The notes beneath the pieces were generated by a model. That model did not search any database, was not told the DNA's origin, and was given only the letters and a program-made list of their open reading frames with translations. Positions 34,847 to 42,940 of a stretch of 64,000 nt of DNA are shown one piece after another. The DNA lies in the NCBI RefSeq assembly GCF_001562255.1, contig NZ_CP014301.1, positions 4,867,501 to 4,931,500 on the forward strand, read 5' to 3'. Each line of letters opens with the position of its first letter. The stretch's first letter is position 1. The DNA is from Bosea sp. PAMC 26642 (lineage in GTDB: Bacteria > Pseudomonadota > Alphaproteobacteria > Rhizobiales > Beijerinckiaceae). The position numbers and the translations under genes were made by a program.

Positions 34847-35046
34847 CGGGCGACCTCCTCGGTGGGGAAGCTGAAGATGTGGGCCGGCTCGGACATGTAG
34901 CTGCGCTCGCCCCTGATCCGGGCCGACATCTCGACGATGTAGCCATAGGCTTCGGCATATTCAGCGATCTGCTCGGTCGTCAGTTGAAATCCGGCGCGCG
35001 CCAGAAAGGCGCCCATCTCGGCTTCGGATGCGATCGGTGTGGGCAT
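34843..35046 (-). CDS. AtzG-like small subunit of amidase 3
   Basis: The protein has 67 aa: a helical N-terminal part (EMGAFLARAGFQLTTEQIAE), then YIVEMSARIRGERSYMSEPA and HIFSFP. The tail, basic residue-Tyr-x2-EPAHIF, is shared with the small proteins at 37470 and 39119 and resembles the AtzG-like (DUF4089) family, which normally precedes AtzE-type amidases. The 4-bp overlap with amidase 3 enforces equal production. An ATTCTCC-complement ribosome site (GGAGAAT) precedes the ATG. Confidence 0.85.
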   Translation of the reverse strand: MPTPIASEAEMGAFLARAGFQLTTEQIAEYAEAYGYIVEMSARIRGERSYMSEPAHIFSFPTEEVAR

Positions 35047-35108
35047 GGCTCAATTCTCCTTCGAGGGGCGGATGCCCGCAGCTTGCGGGCGGCGGAATGC
35101 CGGGCCGG

Positions 35109-35987
35109 CTAAGCCGGCAGCCGGCGCTGCTTGCGATGCTCGTCCTGGAAGATGAAGAGGGTGGCGCTCATCACGATCGCGGCGCCAAACAGCGCCCAGC
35201 GATCGGGAATCTCCTGGTAGGCAAGCCAGGCGAACACCGCGATGAAAGGCAGCCGGGCGAAATCGAATGGCATGACCGTCGAGGCCGGCGCGTTGCGCAG
35301 CGCCAAGAACAACGTCAACCGGCCGGCGAACATCGCTACCGCCATCACCACCAGGAACACCATCATGTCGAGCGACGGTGTCCGCCAGTAGAGCACCGCG
35401 GGGATGAGCCCGGTCACCACCGGGATCAGGGTTGTGACGGCGACGATCCGGCTCATGCTCTCGATCTGCGTCAGCCGCTTGGACACAAGATACATCGCGG
35501 CCATCGACAGGGTCGAAATCATCAGGGCGATGGTGCCGGCATCGAGCGCGACGAAGCCCGGCCGGGAGATCACCATCACACCCGCGAAGCCCACCATTAC
35601 GGCCGCCCAGCGGCTGCGCGAGACGCTCTCGCCGAGCAGCACGCCGGCGAGCGCCGTCACGATGATCGGGGCGGCGAAGGTCATCGCTGTCGCCTTGGCC
35701 AGCGGCACATGGGCGAGTGCGTAGAACCAGGTCAGGTTCGAGATGCAACCGACGCCTGTCATGATCGCGTAGAGCTTGCGCTTCTCGGTTCGGTCGGGCA
35801 GCTCCGCCCCGCCCCTCAACTGCGGCCAGACGAAGACGAGCATGATCAGATTCGTCAGGAAGCTGATCTGAAACGGGTGCAGCTCCGTCGCGATCTGCCG
35901 TACGAGCGAATTCCCGCCCGCCAGGCAGGCCGTGCTCAGGATCATCCAGAGGATGCCGGCCTGAACGGTGTTGCGGGCGTCGGCCAT
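35109..35987 (-). CDS. EamA/DMT-family permease 3
   Basis: The protein is 292 aa from ATG 35987, ten helices, with two EamA repeats (AGILWMILSTACLAGGNSLV at the start; PLAKATAMTFAAPIIVTALA; second repeat NAPASTVMPFDFARLPFIA). An in-frame start at 36098 would overlap amidase 4 and add a non-hydrophobic leader, so it was rejected. It lies between the amidase 4 and amidase 3 pairs in one operon. Confidence 0.88.
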   Translation of the reverse strand: MADARNTVQAGILWMILSTACLAGGNSLVRQIATELHPFQISFLTNLIMLVFVWPQLRGGAELPDRTEKRKLYAIMTGVGCISNLTWFYALAHVPLAKATAMTFAAPIIVTALAGVLLGESVSRSRWAAVMVGFAGVMVISRPGFVALDAGTIALMISTLSMAAMYLVSKRLTQIESMSRIVAVTTLIPVVTGLIPAVLYWRTPSLDMMVFLVVMAVAMFAGRLTLFLALRNAPASTVMPFDFARLPFIAVFAWLAYQEIPDRWALFGAAIVMSATLFIFQDEHRKQRRLPA

Positions 35988-36061
35988 GGCGCAGCAGGTT
36001 CCTTTGCGGTTTTTGAGGAAGCTAGAGGCTGCGGTCTCGCGGGCCGCAGCGCTTAGACGGC

Positions 36062-37468
36062 TTATGCCGCAAGCAGCGATGGCCGCATGGAGCGCCATTG
36101 GGTCGCCTGCTCATAGGCATGGCCGATCTGGGAGACGGTCGCCTCCTCGAAGGCGTGCCCTACCAGTTGCATGGCGACAGGCAGTCCGGTTCCGTCCTCA
36201 TAACCGGCGCAGACGGCGAGTGCCGGAAGGCCCGTGACGTTGAAGGGCATGGTGATCGATGGCTTCTGGTACATCAGCCATTTCGGCACCTTGTCGATCG
36301 GCTGCGCGGGGAAGGGCGAACCCGCCGTCAGCAGAACATCGACACCGACCATCGCCTCGGCGACGGCGGCGCTCAGTTCCTGCCGCTGCCGCAGCGCCTG
36401 CACATAATCGGCGCCCGTCAGCAGCCCGCCCATGCTGATCCGGTCGCGCGCGATCTCGCCATAGAGTTCCGGCGTCGCGCGCAGATCGGCCTCGTGGATC
36501 GCGAAGGCCTCCGAGGACATGATGATCATGCCGACCGCGGCGAAATCCATCAGCGGCGGCAGCGTGACCTCCTTGATCACGCAACCAAGCGACCGGAAGA
36601 CGGCGATCGCCGCCTCGATCGCCGCCAGCACGGGCGGCGCCGCCTCATGGTCCCACTCGTGGAAATGGCGGATGACGCCGATTGTCTTGCCCCTGACCGG
36701 CTCATCGAGCTTGCCCGTGAAATCTGGAGTCGCGACGTCGGCGCAGGCCGGATCGAGCGAGTCGTAGCCCGCCATGGCCTGCAGCATCAGCGCCGCATCC
36801 TCGACCGTCCAGCACATCGGCCCGGCATGGTCGAGCGATTGCGACAGCGGAAGGATGCCCCGGCGCGAGAGCAGCCCATAGGTCGGCTTTATGCCGGCCA
36901 GCCCGCAGAGCGAGGACGGGCTGCGGATCGAGCCCCCGGTGTCCGAACCGGTCGCGCCCAGCACCATGCCGGCAGCCACCGCCGCGCCGGAGCCCGACGA
37001 CGATCCGCCCGTGGTGCGCGTCGGATCCCAGGGATTGCGGGCCGGCGGTGTGAAGAGGTCGAATGACGGGCCGCCGATGGCGAATTCGAAGGTCCCGAGC
37101 TTGCCGGTGATCACCGCGCCGCTGTCGCGCAGCTTCGCCACGGTGAAGGCGTCCTCGGTCGGAACACGGCTCTTCAGCAGGTTGGAATGGCCCGTCGTCG
37201 CCACTCCCGCCGTATGGTAGATGTCCTTCAACCCGACCGGGATGCCGTGCATCGGGCCGCGATGCTCGCCTTTCAATATCTCGGCTTCGGCTGCTTCGGC
37301 CGCCTCCAGCGCCAGTTCCGGCGTGAAGGCGACATAGGTGTTCAAGGTGGCATCGAGCGCCTGCGTGCGCGCGATGCAGGCCTTGGTCAGTTCGACCGGC
37401 GAGAGCTTGCGCTCCGCCATCAGGGTCGAAGCCTCGCGGATGGTGAGCAGTGTCGGATCGCTCTTCAT
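36062..37468 (-). CDS. Amidase 4 (amidase-signature family)
   Basis: The protein is 468 aa from ATG 37468, 1 bp after its small subunit. The triad is Lys81 (GLKDIYHTAG), Ser156 (TGGSSSGSG) and Ser180 (DTGGSIRSPS). Unlike its paralogues it has SPSSLCGLAG after the nucleophile and FDLFTPPARNPW in the shared block, hinting at a different pocket. An upstream in-frame start at 37510 would overlap the small subunit and is unlikely. Confidence 0.92.
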   Translation of the reverse strand: MKSDPTLLTIREASTLMAERKLSPVELTKACIARTQALDATLNTYVAFTPELALEAAEAAEAEILKGEHRGPMHGIPVGLKDIYHTAGVATTGHSNLLKSRVPTEDAFTVAKLRDSGAVITGKLGTFEFAIGGPSFDLFTPPARNPWDPTRTTGGSSSGSGAAVAAGMVLGATGSDTGGSIRSPSSLCGLAGIKPTYGLLSRRGILPLSQSLDHAGPMCWTVEDAALMLQAMAGYDSLDPACADVATPDFTGKLDEPVRGKTIGVIRHFHEWDHEAAPPVLAAIEAAIAVFRSLGCVIKEVTLPPLMDFAAVGMIIMSSEAFAIHEADLRATPELYGEIARDRISMGGLLTGADYVQALRQRQELSAAVAEAMVGVDVLLTAGSPFPAQPIDKVPKWLMYQKPSITMPFNVTGLPALAVCAGYEDGTGLPVAMQLVGHAFEEATVSQIGHAYEQATQWRSMRPSLLAA

Positions 37469-37469
37469 C

Positions 37470-37658
37470 TCAACGGCTCGCCGGGGTGAAGATATGTGCC
37501 GGCTCGGCATTATAGCCGCGTGGTTTGCGCACGCGTTCGCGCATGGCCTGCAGCAGCATATAGGCGCTCCGCATCTCGTCCATGTTCTCGGGTCTAACGC
37601 TGATGCCGGCCCTGTCGAGCAGCACCTGGAAGGCGTCGGCTGAGATGGTCTCGCTCAT
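37470..37658 (-). CDS. AtzG-like small subunit of amidase 4
   Basis: The protein is 62 aa from ATG 37658, which follows GGAGACGACC; another ATG four codons earlier (37670) has no ribosome site. It is helical (ADAFQVLLDRAGISVRPENM) with the tail KPRGYNAEPAHIFTPAS. EPAHIF is identical to the small subunit at 34843. It pairs with amidase 4 by position. Confidence 0.85.
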   Translation of the reverse strand: MSETISADAFQVLLDRAGISVRPENMDEMRSAYMLLQAMRERVRKPRGYNAEPAHIFTPASR

Positions 37659-37688
37659 GGTCGTCTCCATGCAAGGGGGATGGTCAGG

Positions 37689-39107
37689 TCACTCGGCCGC
37701 CATGGCATGCTGCGCCCATTGGGCCGGGCGCAGATCGCGGAAGGCGGTCGCCCTCTCGAAGGCGCTGCCGACGCGCAGCACGAGATCGTCCTGGAAGGGG
37801 CGCCCGACGATCTGCATGTTGAGCGGAAGCCCCGCCGCGGAGAAGCCGGAGCAGACCGACAGGGCCGGCGAGCCGGTGAGATTGAAGACGCGGGTGAAGG
37901 AGGGCCGCGAGCGCGACATCATGTTGCCGAGATCGCCGAGCTTGGGCGCCACGCCCGGCATGGTCGGGCAGATCAGGACGTCTACGCCCTCGAACACGGT
38001 CGCGATCTCGGCGATCAGGCGGCCGCGCTCGCGCAGCGCGTTGACATAGTCGCAGGCCCGCACGAAGGCGCCCATCATGATGCGTTGGCGGGCAAGCTCG
38101 CCGTAAAGCTCCGGCGTCGCCTTCAGCGTTTCCTCGTGGAAGGCGAAGGCTTCCGAGCGCGAGATCAGGGCCGCGACGTCGCCATAAACCGACAGCGGCG
38201 ACAGCGTGACGTCGATCACCGAGCAGCCGAGATCGCCGAAGATGGTCAGCGCCGCCTCGATGCCCGCCGTGATCTCGGGATCGATCTCGGCGTCCGTCTC
38301 GAAGAAATGCCTGACGACGCCGATGCGCAGCCCCTTCACATCCTTCTGCAGGGAGCCGGCGAAATCGGGCTTGGCGACGTCGGCGCTGCCAGGATCGAGC
38401 GGGTCGTGCTGCGCCAGCACGTCCATCATCAGCGCGCAGTCCTCGCTCGTCCAGCACATCGGTCCGCCATGGTCGAGGCTGAAGGAAAGCGGCAGGATGC
38501 CCCGTCGGCTGACCAGCCCGTAGGTCGGCTTCAGCCCCGAAATCCCGCACCAGGCGGCGGGGCCGCGGATCGAGCCGCCGGTATCGGTGCCCATCGAGCC
38601 CATCGCCAACCCGGCCGCGATCGCGGCGCCCGACCCCGAAGACGAGCCTGCCGGATCATGGGCAAGGTTCCAGGGATTCTTCGCCGGCGGCCAGGGCAGG
38701 TCGAAAGACGTGCCGCCGATGGCGAATTCCCAGGTCGAGAGTTTGCCCAGCAGGATGGTGCCGGCCTCCGCCAGCAGTCGCGTCGTGGTGGCGTCCTCCT
38801 CCGGGACATGGTCCTTGTAGAGGGCGGAATGGCCGGTCGTCGGGATGCCCTTGGTGTTGTAGATGTCCTTCAGGCCGATCGGCACGCCATGGAGCGCGCC
38901 CTTGTAGCCGCCATTCATGATCTCGCTTTCGGCCTTGCGCGCCGCGGCCACCGCCTGCTCGGGCAGCACACGGAGATATGCGTTGAGCTGCCCGTCGAAG
39001 GCCTCGATCCGGGAGAGATAAGACGCGGTCAATTCGACCGGAGAGAGCTTCCTGGCCTTCAGCAGCGGAGCGGCCTCGGCGATGGTCAGATCGTGCAGCG
39101 CGGTCAT
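37689..39107 (-). CDS. Amidase 5 (amidase-signature family)
   Basis: The protein is 472 aa from ATG 39107, preceded by GGGAGGCCGCC. The triad is Lys80 (GLKDIYNTKG), Ser155 (PAGSSSGSG) and Ser179 (DTGGSIRGPA). After the nucleophile it has AAWCGISGLKPTYGLVSRRG, and TSFDLPWPPAKNPW in the shared block. It begins 11 bp after its small subunit's stop. It is part of the binding-protein-2 operon. Confidence 0.92.
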   Translation of the reverse strand: MTALHDLTIAEAAPLLKARKLSPVELTASYLSRIEAFDGQLNAYLRVLPEQAVAAARKAESEIMNGGYKGALHGVPIGLKDIYNTKGIPTTGHSALYKDHVPEEDATTTRLLAEAGTILLGKLSTWEFAIGGTSFDLPWPPAKNPWNLAHDPAGSSSGSGAAIAAGLAMGSMGTDTGGSIRGPAAWCGISGLKPTYGLVSRRGILPLSFSLDHGGPMCWTSEDCALMMDVLAQHDPLDPGSADVAKPDFAGSLQKDVKGLRIGVVRHFFETDAEIDPEITAGIEAALTIFGDLGCSVIDVTLSPLSVYGDVAALISRSEAFAFHEETLKATPELYGELARQRIMMGAFVRACDYVNALRERGRLIAEIATVFEGVDVLICPTMPGVAPKLGDLGNMMSRSRPSFTRVFNLTGSPALSVCSGFSAAGLPLNMQIVGRPFQDDLVLRVGSAFERATAFRDLRPAQWAQHAMAAE

Positions 39108-39118
39108 GGCGGCCTCCC

Positions 39119-39310
39119 TCACTTGGTCCAGAGCCGGAGCGCATGGACGGGCTCCTGCAGGTAGCTGCGCTTGACCCGGATGTTGCGGGCGGCAGTCTCC
39201 AGATCGGCGACGGAGCCCTTCAGGGATTCTAGCGTCTCCGGGCCGACCCTCAGGCCGTATTCGGCAAGCTTGGCCTCGATCGGGATCGGCGTGGTTGGCG
39301 TGTCGGTCAT
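39119..39310 (-). CDS. AtzG-like small subunit of amidase 5
   Basis: The protein has 63 aa, begins MTDTPTTPIPIEAKLAEYGL and ends VKRSYLQEPVHALRLWTK. It keeps the basic-Tyr-x2-EP-x-H tail of the other two small proteins in this operon. It lies 42 bp after amidase 6 and 11 bp before amidase 5, so it could in principle serve both. Confidence 0.85.
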   Translation of the reverse strand: MTDTPTTPIPIEAKLAEYGLRVGPETLESLKGSVADLETAARNIRVKRSYLQEPVHALRLWTK

Positions 39311-39352
39311 GGCGGCCTCACTGGGACAGGCGGAGGGGAGGGGGTGGCAGCG

Positions 39353-40777
39353 TTATTCGGCGGCGAGGCTCATTGGCGTTGCGGCCTCGAGGGTCGGCCG
39401 GCGCGCGCGCCAGGCGGTCGCGGCCTCATAGGCCCGGGCGGCGCGGTAGATCGTCGCCTCGCCGAAGGCATAGCCGGCGATCTGAACGGAGAGCGGCAGG
39501 CCGGCGGCCGAGAAGCCGCAGCACATCGTCAGCGAGGGCATGCCGGTGACGTTGAAGGGGAAGGTCAGCGGCGGCTTGTTGAACAGGCCGAATTTCGGAA
39601 CGTCCGTGATCAGGGGGGCGGGCGTCGCGGTCGCGGCGCAGACGACGATGTCGAAGCGCGACATCGTCTGCGCCACCGCCGCGACCAGTTCCGCGCGCAG
39701 GCGCAGCGCCTGGACATAGTCGCTGGCATCGATCAGCCCAGCGAGCAGCAGCCGATCCCGCAGGATCTCGCCATAGAGCTCCGGCTTGCCCTTGATCTGC
39801 GGCTCGTGGATGGCGAACGCCTCCGAGAGCAGAATCATAGACCCGCAGGCAGCGAAGTCGGCGAGCGGGGGCAGGGTGATCTCTTCGACCACGGCGCCGA
39901 GATCGGCCAGCGTCGTCGCAACCGAGGCGACCGCGTCCTTGACCTCGCCCGTGGCGTCGGCCTGCTCCCCGAGTGACGGCAGATAGCCGACGCGCAGGCC
40001 CTTTACGCCAGTGCCCAGCAACGCCTCCGGCGCGGGATCGGGCCTGTCTGCGCTGGCGGGGTCGAGCCTGTCATGTCCGGCCAGCACTTTCATCAGGATG
40101 GCGTTGTCCTCGACCGTCCAGGTCATCGGGCCGATATGGTCCAGGCTTTGCGAGAGCGGCAGCACGCCGCGCCGGCTGACCAGCCCATAGGTCGGCTTCA
40201 TCCCGACGATGCCGCAGAACGCCGCCGGCAGGCGGATCGAGCCGCCCGTATCGGTGCCGAGCGCCGCCGGCAGGAAGCCGGCCGCGACCGCCGCGCCCGA
40301 GCCCGACGACGAGCCCCCGGTGAAATGGGCGAGATTCCACGGGTTGCGCGCCGGCGGGAACGGCAGGTCGAAGGACGGCCCGCCCATCGCGAATTCATGG
40401 GTCGCGAGCTTGCCGAGAATGATTGCGCCCGCCGCCTTCAGCTTCTGGGTGACGAAGGCGTCGTCCTTGGCCCAATTGTCGATAAGCTGGTGCGAGTGTG
40501 CGGTGGTGCGCACGCCCTTCAGGTCGATGATGTCCTTCAGCCCGACCGGCACGCCATGCAGCGGCCCGCGGCTGATGCCGGCCATCACTTCGTCTTCGGC
40601 CTTTTTGGCCTGAGCCAGCGCGAGATCGGCAGTGACCTCGATGAAGGAATGGGTCATCCCGTCGAGCGCCGCGACCCGGGCGATGAGCGCCTTAGTCAGT
40701 TCGACCGGGGAAACGGTCTTGGCCGCGATCCCTTTGGCCAATTCTGCGACGGTCATGAAATGCAGAGGTGCGGGCAT
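39353..40777 (-). CDS. Amidase 6 (amidase-signature family), no small subunit upstream
   Basis: The protein has 474 aa with triad Lys81 (GLKDIIDLKG), Ser156 (TGGSSSGSG) and Ser180 (DTGGSIRLPA). It follows binding protein 2 after 93 bp and is the only amidase in the island not directly preceded by an AtzG-like gene. CAGGAGGC lies just before ATG 40777. It may work alone or share the small subunit encoded at 39119-39310. Confidence 0.92.
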   Translation of the reverse strand: MPAPLHFMTVAELAKGIAAKTVSPVELTKALIARVAALDGMTHSFIEVTADLALAQAKKAEDEVMAGISRGPLHGVPVGLKDIIDLKGVRTTAHSHQLIDNWAKDDAFVTQKLKAAGAIILGKLATHEFAMGGPSFDLPFPPARNPWNLAHFTGGSSSGSGAAVAAGFLPAALGTDTGGSIRLPAAFCGIVGMKPTYGLVSRRGVLPLSQSLDHIGPMTWTVEDNAILMKVLAGHDRLDPASADRPDPAPEALLGTGVKGLRVGYLPSLGEQADATGEVKDAVASVATTLADLGAVVEEITLPPLADFAACGSMILLSEAFAIHEPQIKGKPELYGEILRDRLLLAGLIDASDYVQALRLRAELVAAVAQTMSRFDIVVCAATATPAPLITDVPKFGLFNKPPLTFPFNVTGMPSLTMCCGFSAAGLPLSVQIAGYAFGEATIYRAARAYEAATAWRARRPTLEAATPMSLAAE

Positions 40778-40870
40778 GGCATGGGCCTCCTGACGGCGCC
40801 GACGGGCGGCGGATGGAAAAGGGTGGCGGCGGGGCGGGCCGGGGAGGAAACCGCCCCCGCGCGGTGACGC

Positions 40871-42502
40871 TCAGTCGAGGCTGATCGTCACGAAGTCCTG
40901 CATCCAACTCTGGGCCGGCACGAAGCCCTTGACCTTGGGCGACATGGCGCGCGGGTTCAGGTCGTGGACGATGAAGAGCCGACCGGCCTGCTCGCTGACG
41001 ATCTCGTGCAGGCGGTTGAACATGGCGAGCGACTTCTCCGGCTCGAAGGTGTTCATCGCCTTGTCGGCGAGTTCGTCGAACTCCTTGTTGTCGAACCAGC
41101 CCCAGTTATATCCGCCCGGCGCCCGCCTTGCGGTGGCGAAATGGCCGATCATGCCGGAAACGGGATCGACCGAGCCGAGGCTGATATTGATCGCGTCATA
41201 GGTCGGCGCGCGCTCCCAGCCCTTGAAGAACAGGTCGAGCAAGGCATTCCAGTCCAGCACCTCGAACTTGACGCGAAACCCGACGGCCTCGAGTTGAGCC
41301 TTAACCAGCTCGTTCATCGGCAAAGGTTGCATCTGGCCGGATCCGGAGGTCGATATCCCCACCGTAATGGTGCAAGGATGGCAGCCGGCCTCCTTGAGCA
41401 GTGCCGTCGCCTTCTTAGGATCGTAAGGATAGGTCTTCGGCTTGCCGTAGATCGCCTGGTGCGGGGTGAACAGCGCCTCGCTCGCCTCGGCGATGCCGCC
41501 GAGCATCTCGACCATCTCCTTGCGGTCCATCGCATGGTTGGCCGCCTGGCGGACCCGGATGTCCTTGAAGGCGCCGCGCTGGAAATTGAACTGGTAATGC
41601 CAGTTATGCGGATAGGTTAGCGTGGTCACGCGCATCCCGGCCGCCCGCAGCCGCGGCAGCGTGTCGGGCGACGGCGCCTCGATGAAATCGACCTGGCCCG
41701 AGAGCAGCGCCGCCGCCCGCGTGGTGGCTTCCGGCATCGGGATGAGCACCATCCGGTCATGTTTCGGGACGCGGGCCGGGTTCCAGTAGTCCGGGTTGCG
41801 AACCAGCTCCAGCCGCTCGCGCGGTACGACCGAGCCGAACTTGTAGGGGCCCGACCCCTGCGGTGAGAGTGCATAGACCTTGTAGTCGTTGCCCGCCTTC
41901 TCCAGCGCGCATTTCGAGATCACGAACCAGACGGCCATGTTGTAGGGGAACACCGCCTCCGGCACCTTGGTGTCGATCGCGATGGTGTAGTCGTCGATCT
42001 TGACGGCGCCAGCGACGTTGACGGTGCGCGATCGGTTTCGGGCGAAGTGGACCGTGTTGAACTGCGGCACCTTGTCGTCGGTGATGCGCGCGATGTTCCA
42101 CAGCGCGGCCTCCGCATTCCAGGGGCAGCCGTCATGGAACTTCACGTCGCGCCGCAGCTCAAAGATCCAGCGCTTGGTGTTGGTCGGGTCAGGATACCAT
42201 TTCGAGGCAAGGCCCGGCGCCGGCACAGCCTCGCGGTCCGACCGCGTCAGATCCCAGTTCAGGAAGCTGTCATAGAGCGAGAAGCCGACGAAGCGCTGGC
42301 CCTCCGCGCCCTGGTCGGGATGGCCCGTCCAGTCAGGAATGTCGCCGGCGGTCATCGCGACCCGCAGAACCTTCTCCTGCGCCAGGGCCGGCGTGGACGA
42401 TCCGAGGACGAGGCTTGCGCCAACCGCCAACGCGCCAAAAGCTGTAAATATACGTCCCGGAACGTGGCAACGGAGCGATGGGATCGAAACCGGACACTGC
42501 AT
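40871..42502 (-). CDS. Peptide-type ABC transporter substrate-binding protein 2 of the island
   Basis: The protein is 543 aa from ATG 42502, which follows CGGAGGTTCGC. The signal ends near PALAQ. It is strongly similar to the binding protein at 22736, sharing AMTAGDIPDWTGHPDQG-type and HDLNPRAMSPKVKGFV-type blocks and the central SGSGQMQPLPMNELVKAQLE. No permease or ATPase genes accompany it, so it probably uses the single transporter at 24458-28526 and widens its substrate range. It is the first gene of a nine-gene operon with four amidases. Confidence 0.92.
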   Translation of the reverse strand: MQCPVSIPSLRCHVPGRIFTAFGALAVGASLVLGSSTPALAQEKVLRVAMTAGDIPDWTGHPDQGAEGQRFVGFSLYDSFLNWDLTRSDREAVPAPGLASKWYPDPTNTKRWIFELRRDVKFHDGCPWNAEAALWNIARITDDKVPQFNTVHFARNRSRTVNVAGAVKIDDYTIAIDTKVPEAVFPYNMAVWFVISKCALEKAGNDYKVYALSPQGSGPYKFGSVVPRERLELVRNPDYWNPARVPKHDRMVLIPMPEATTRAAALLSGQVDFIEAPSPDTLPRLRAAGMRVTTLTYPHNWHYQFNFQRGAFKDIRVRQAANHAMDRKEMVEMLGGIAEASEALFTPHQAIYGKPKTYPYDPKKATALLKEAGCHPCTITVGISTSGSGQMQPLPMNELVKAQLEAVGFRVKFEVLDWNALLDLFFKGWERAPTYDAINISLGSVDPVSGMIGHFATARRAPGGYNWGWFDNKEFDELADKAMNTFEPEKSLAMFNRLHEIVSEQAGRLFIVHDLNPRAMSPKVKGFVPAQSWMQDFVTISLD

Positions 42503-42559
42503 GCGAACCTCCGAACGGGCGGGATACACCAGCCGCGATGCGACCTTTCCACCCGACCC

Positions 42560-42597
42560 TGCAACGACCGTGCCAAACTAATCAAATTGTATCCAAT
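42560..42597 (-). promoter_or_regulatory. Sigma-54 promoter with 12-bp operator (binding protein 2 operon)
   Basis: On the minus strand, ATTGGATACAAT (42597-42586), 9 bp, then TTGGCACGGTCGTTGCA (42576-42560), a full match to TGGCACG-N4-TTGCA. The start site falls near 42549, about 47 bp before ATG 42502. Operator and spacing are the same as at 21304-21267. Confidence 0.85.
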
Positions 42598-42940
42598 ATA
42601 GATCTGTAGGGCCGCGCAACTGAACAGAAGCGGCGATCAGAGCGGCGCCATAAGCGACGCAACGATATTCATTGCATCCATAAATGCCACCGAACGTCGC
42701 AGCACATCGAACCGATAAGCCCAGTTGGCGTGGGCATTTGCATTAGAGCGACGCGATGCCCTGTCGATGCCTGGACAATTCCGACCCTAGAAGGGCCATG
42801 CCTCCCGGGCATGCGACAGCAACCCGAACCCGGCGACGCCAGGCGCAAGATATGGATACAATTTGACCTCCTGAACGGAATTTGGGCAAACTTACCCATA
42901 GCCGCATGCAGATCGCGCGGGCCTATTCTCACGAGACGCA
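42598..42940. other. Non-coding right end of the island with an orphan operator-like site
   Basis: No gene recognised. At 42851-42862 TATGGATACAAT, followed by TTGACC, copies the operator and the first bases beyond it from the 42560-42597 module, but no -24/-12 element follows. It may be the leftover of a lost regulated gene. Confidence 0.4.

Noticed and set aside
14221..40777. Glutamyl-tRNA amidotransferase (gatCAB) interpretation of the amidase/small-subunit pairs
   Set aside because: There is no GatB partner, there are six paralogues, and the small-subunit tails fit the AtzG-like family better than GatC.
14018..40777. Assignment as a cyanuric acid (atz) pathway
   Set aside because: No cyanuric acid hydrolase (AtzD) or allophanate hydrolase (AtzF) gene is present, so the substrate is left open.
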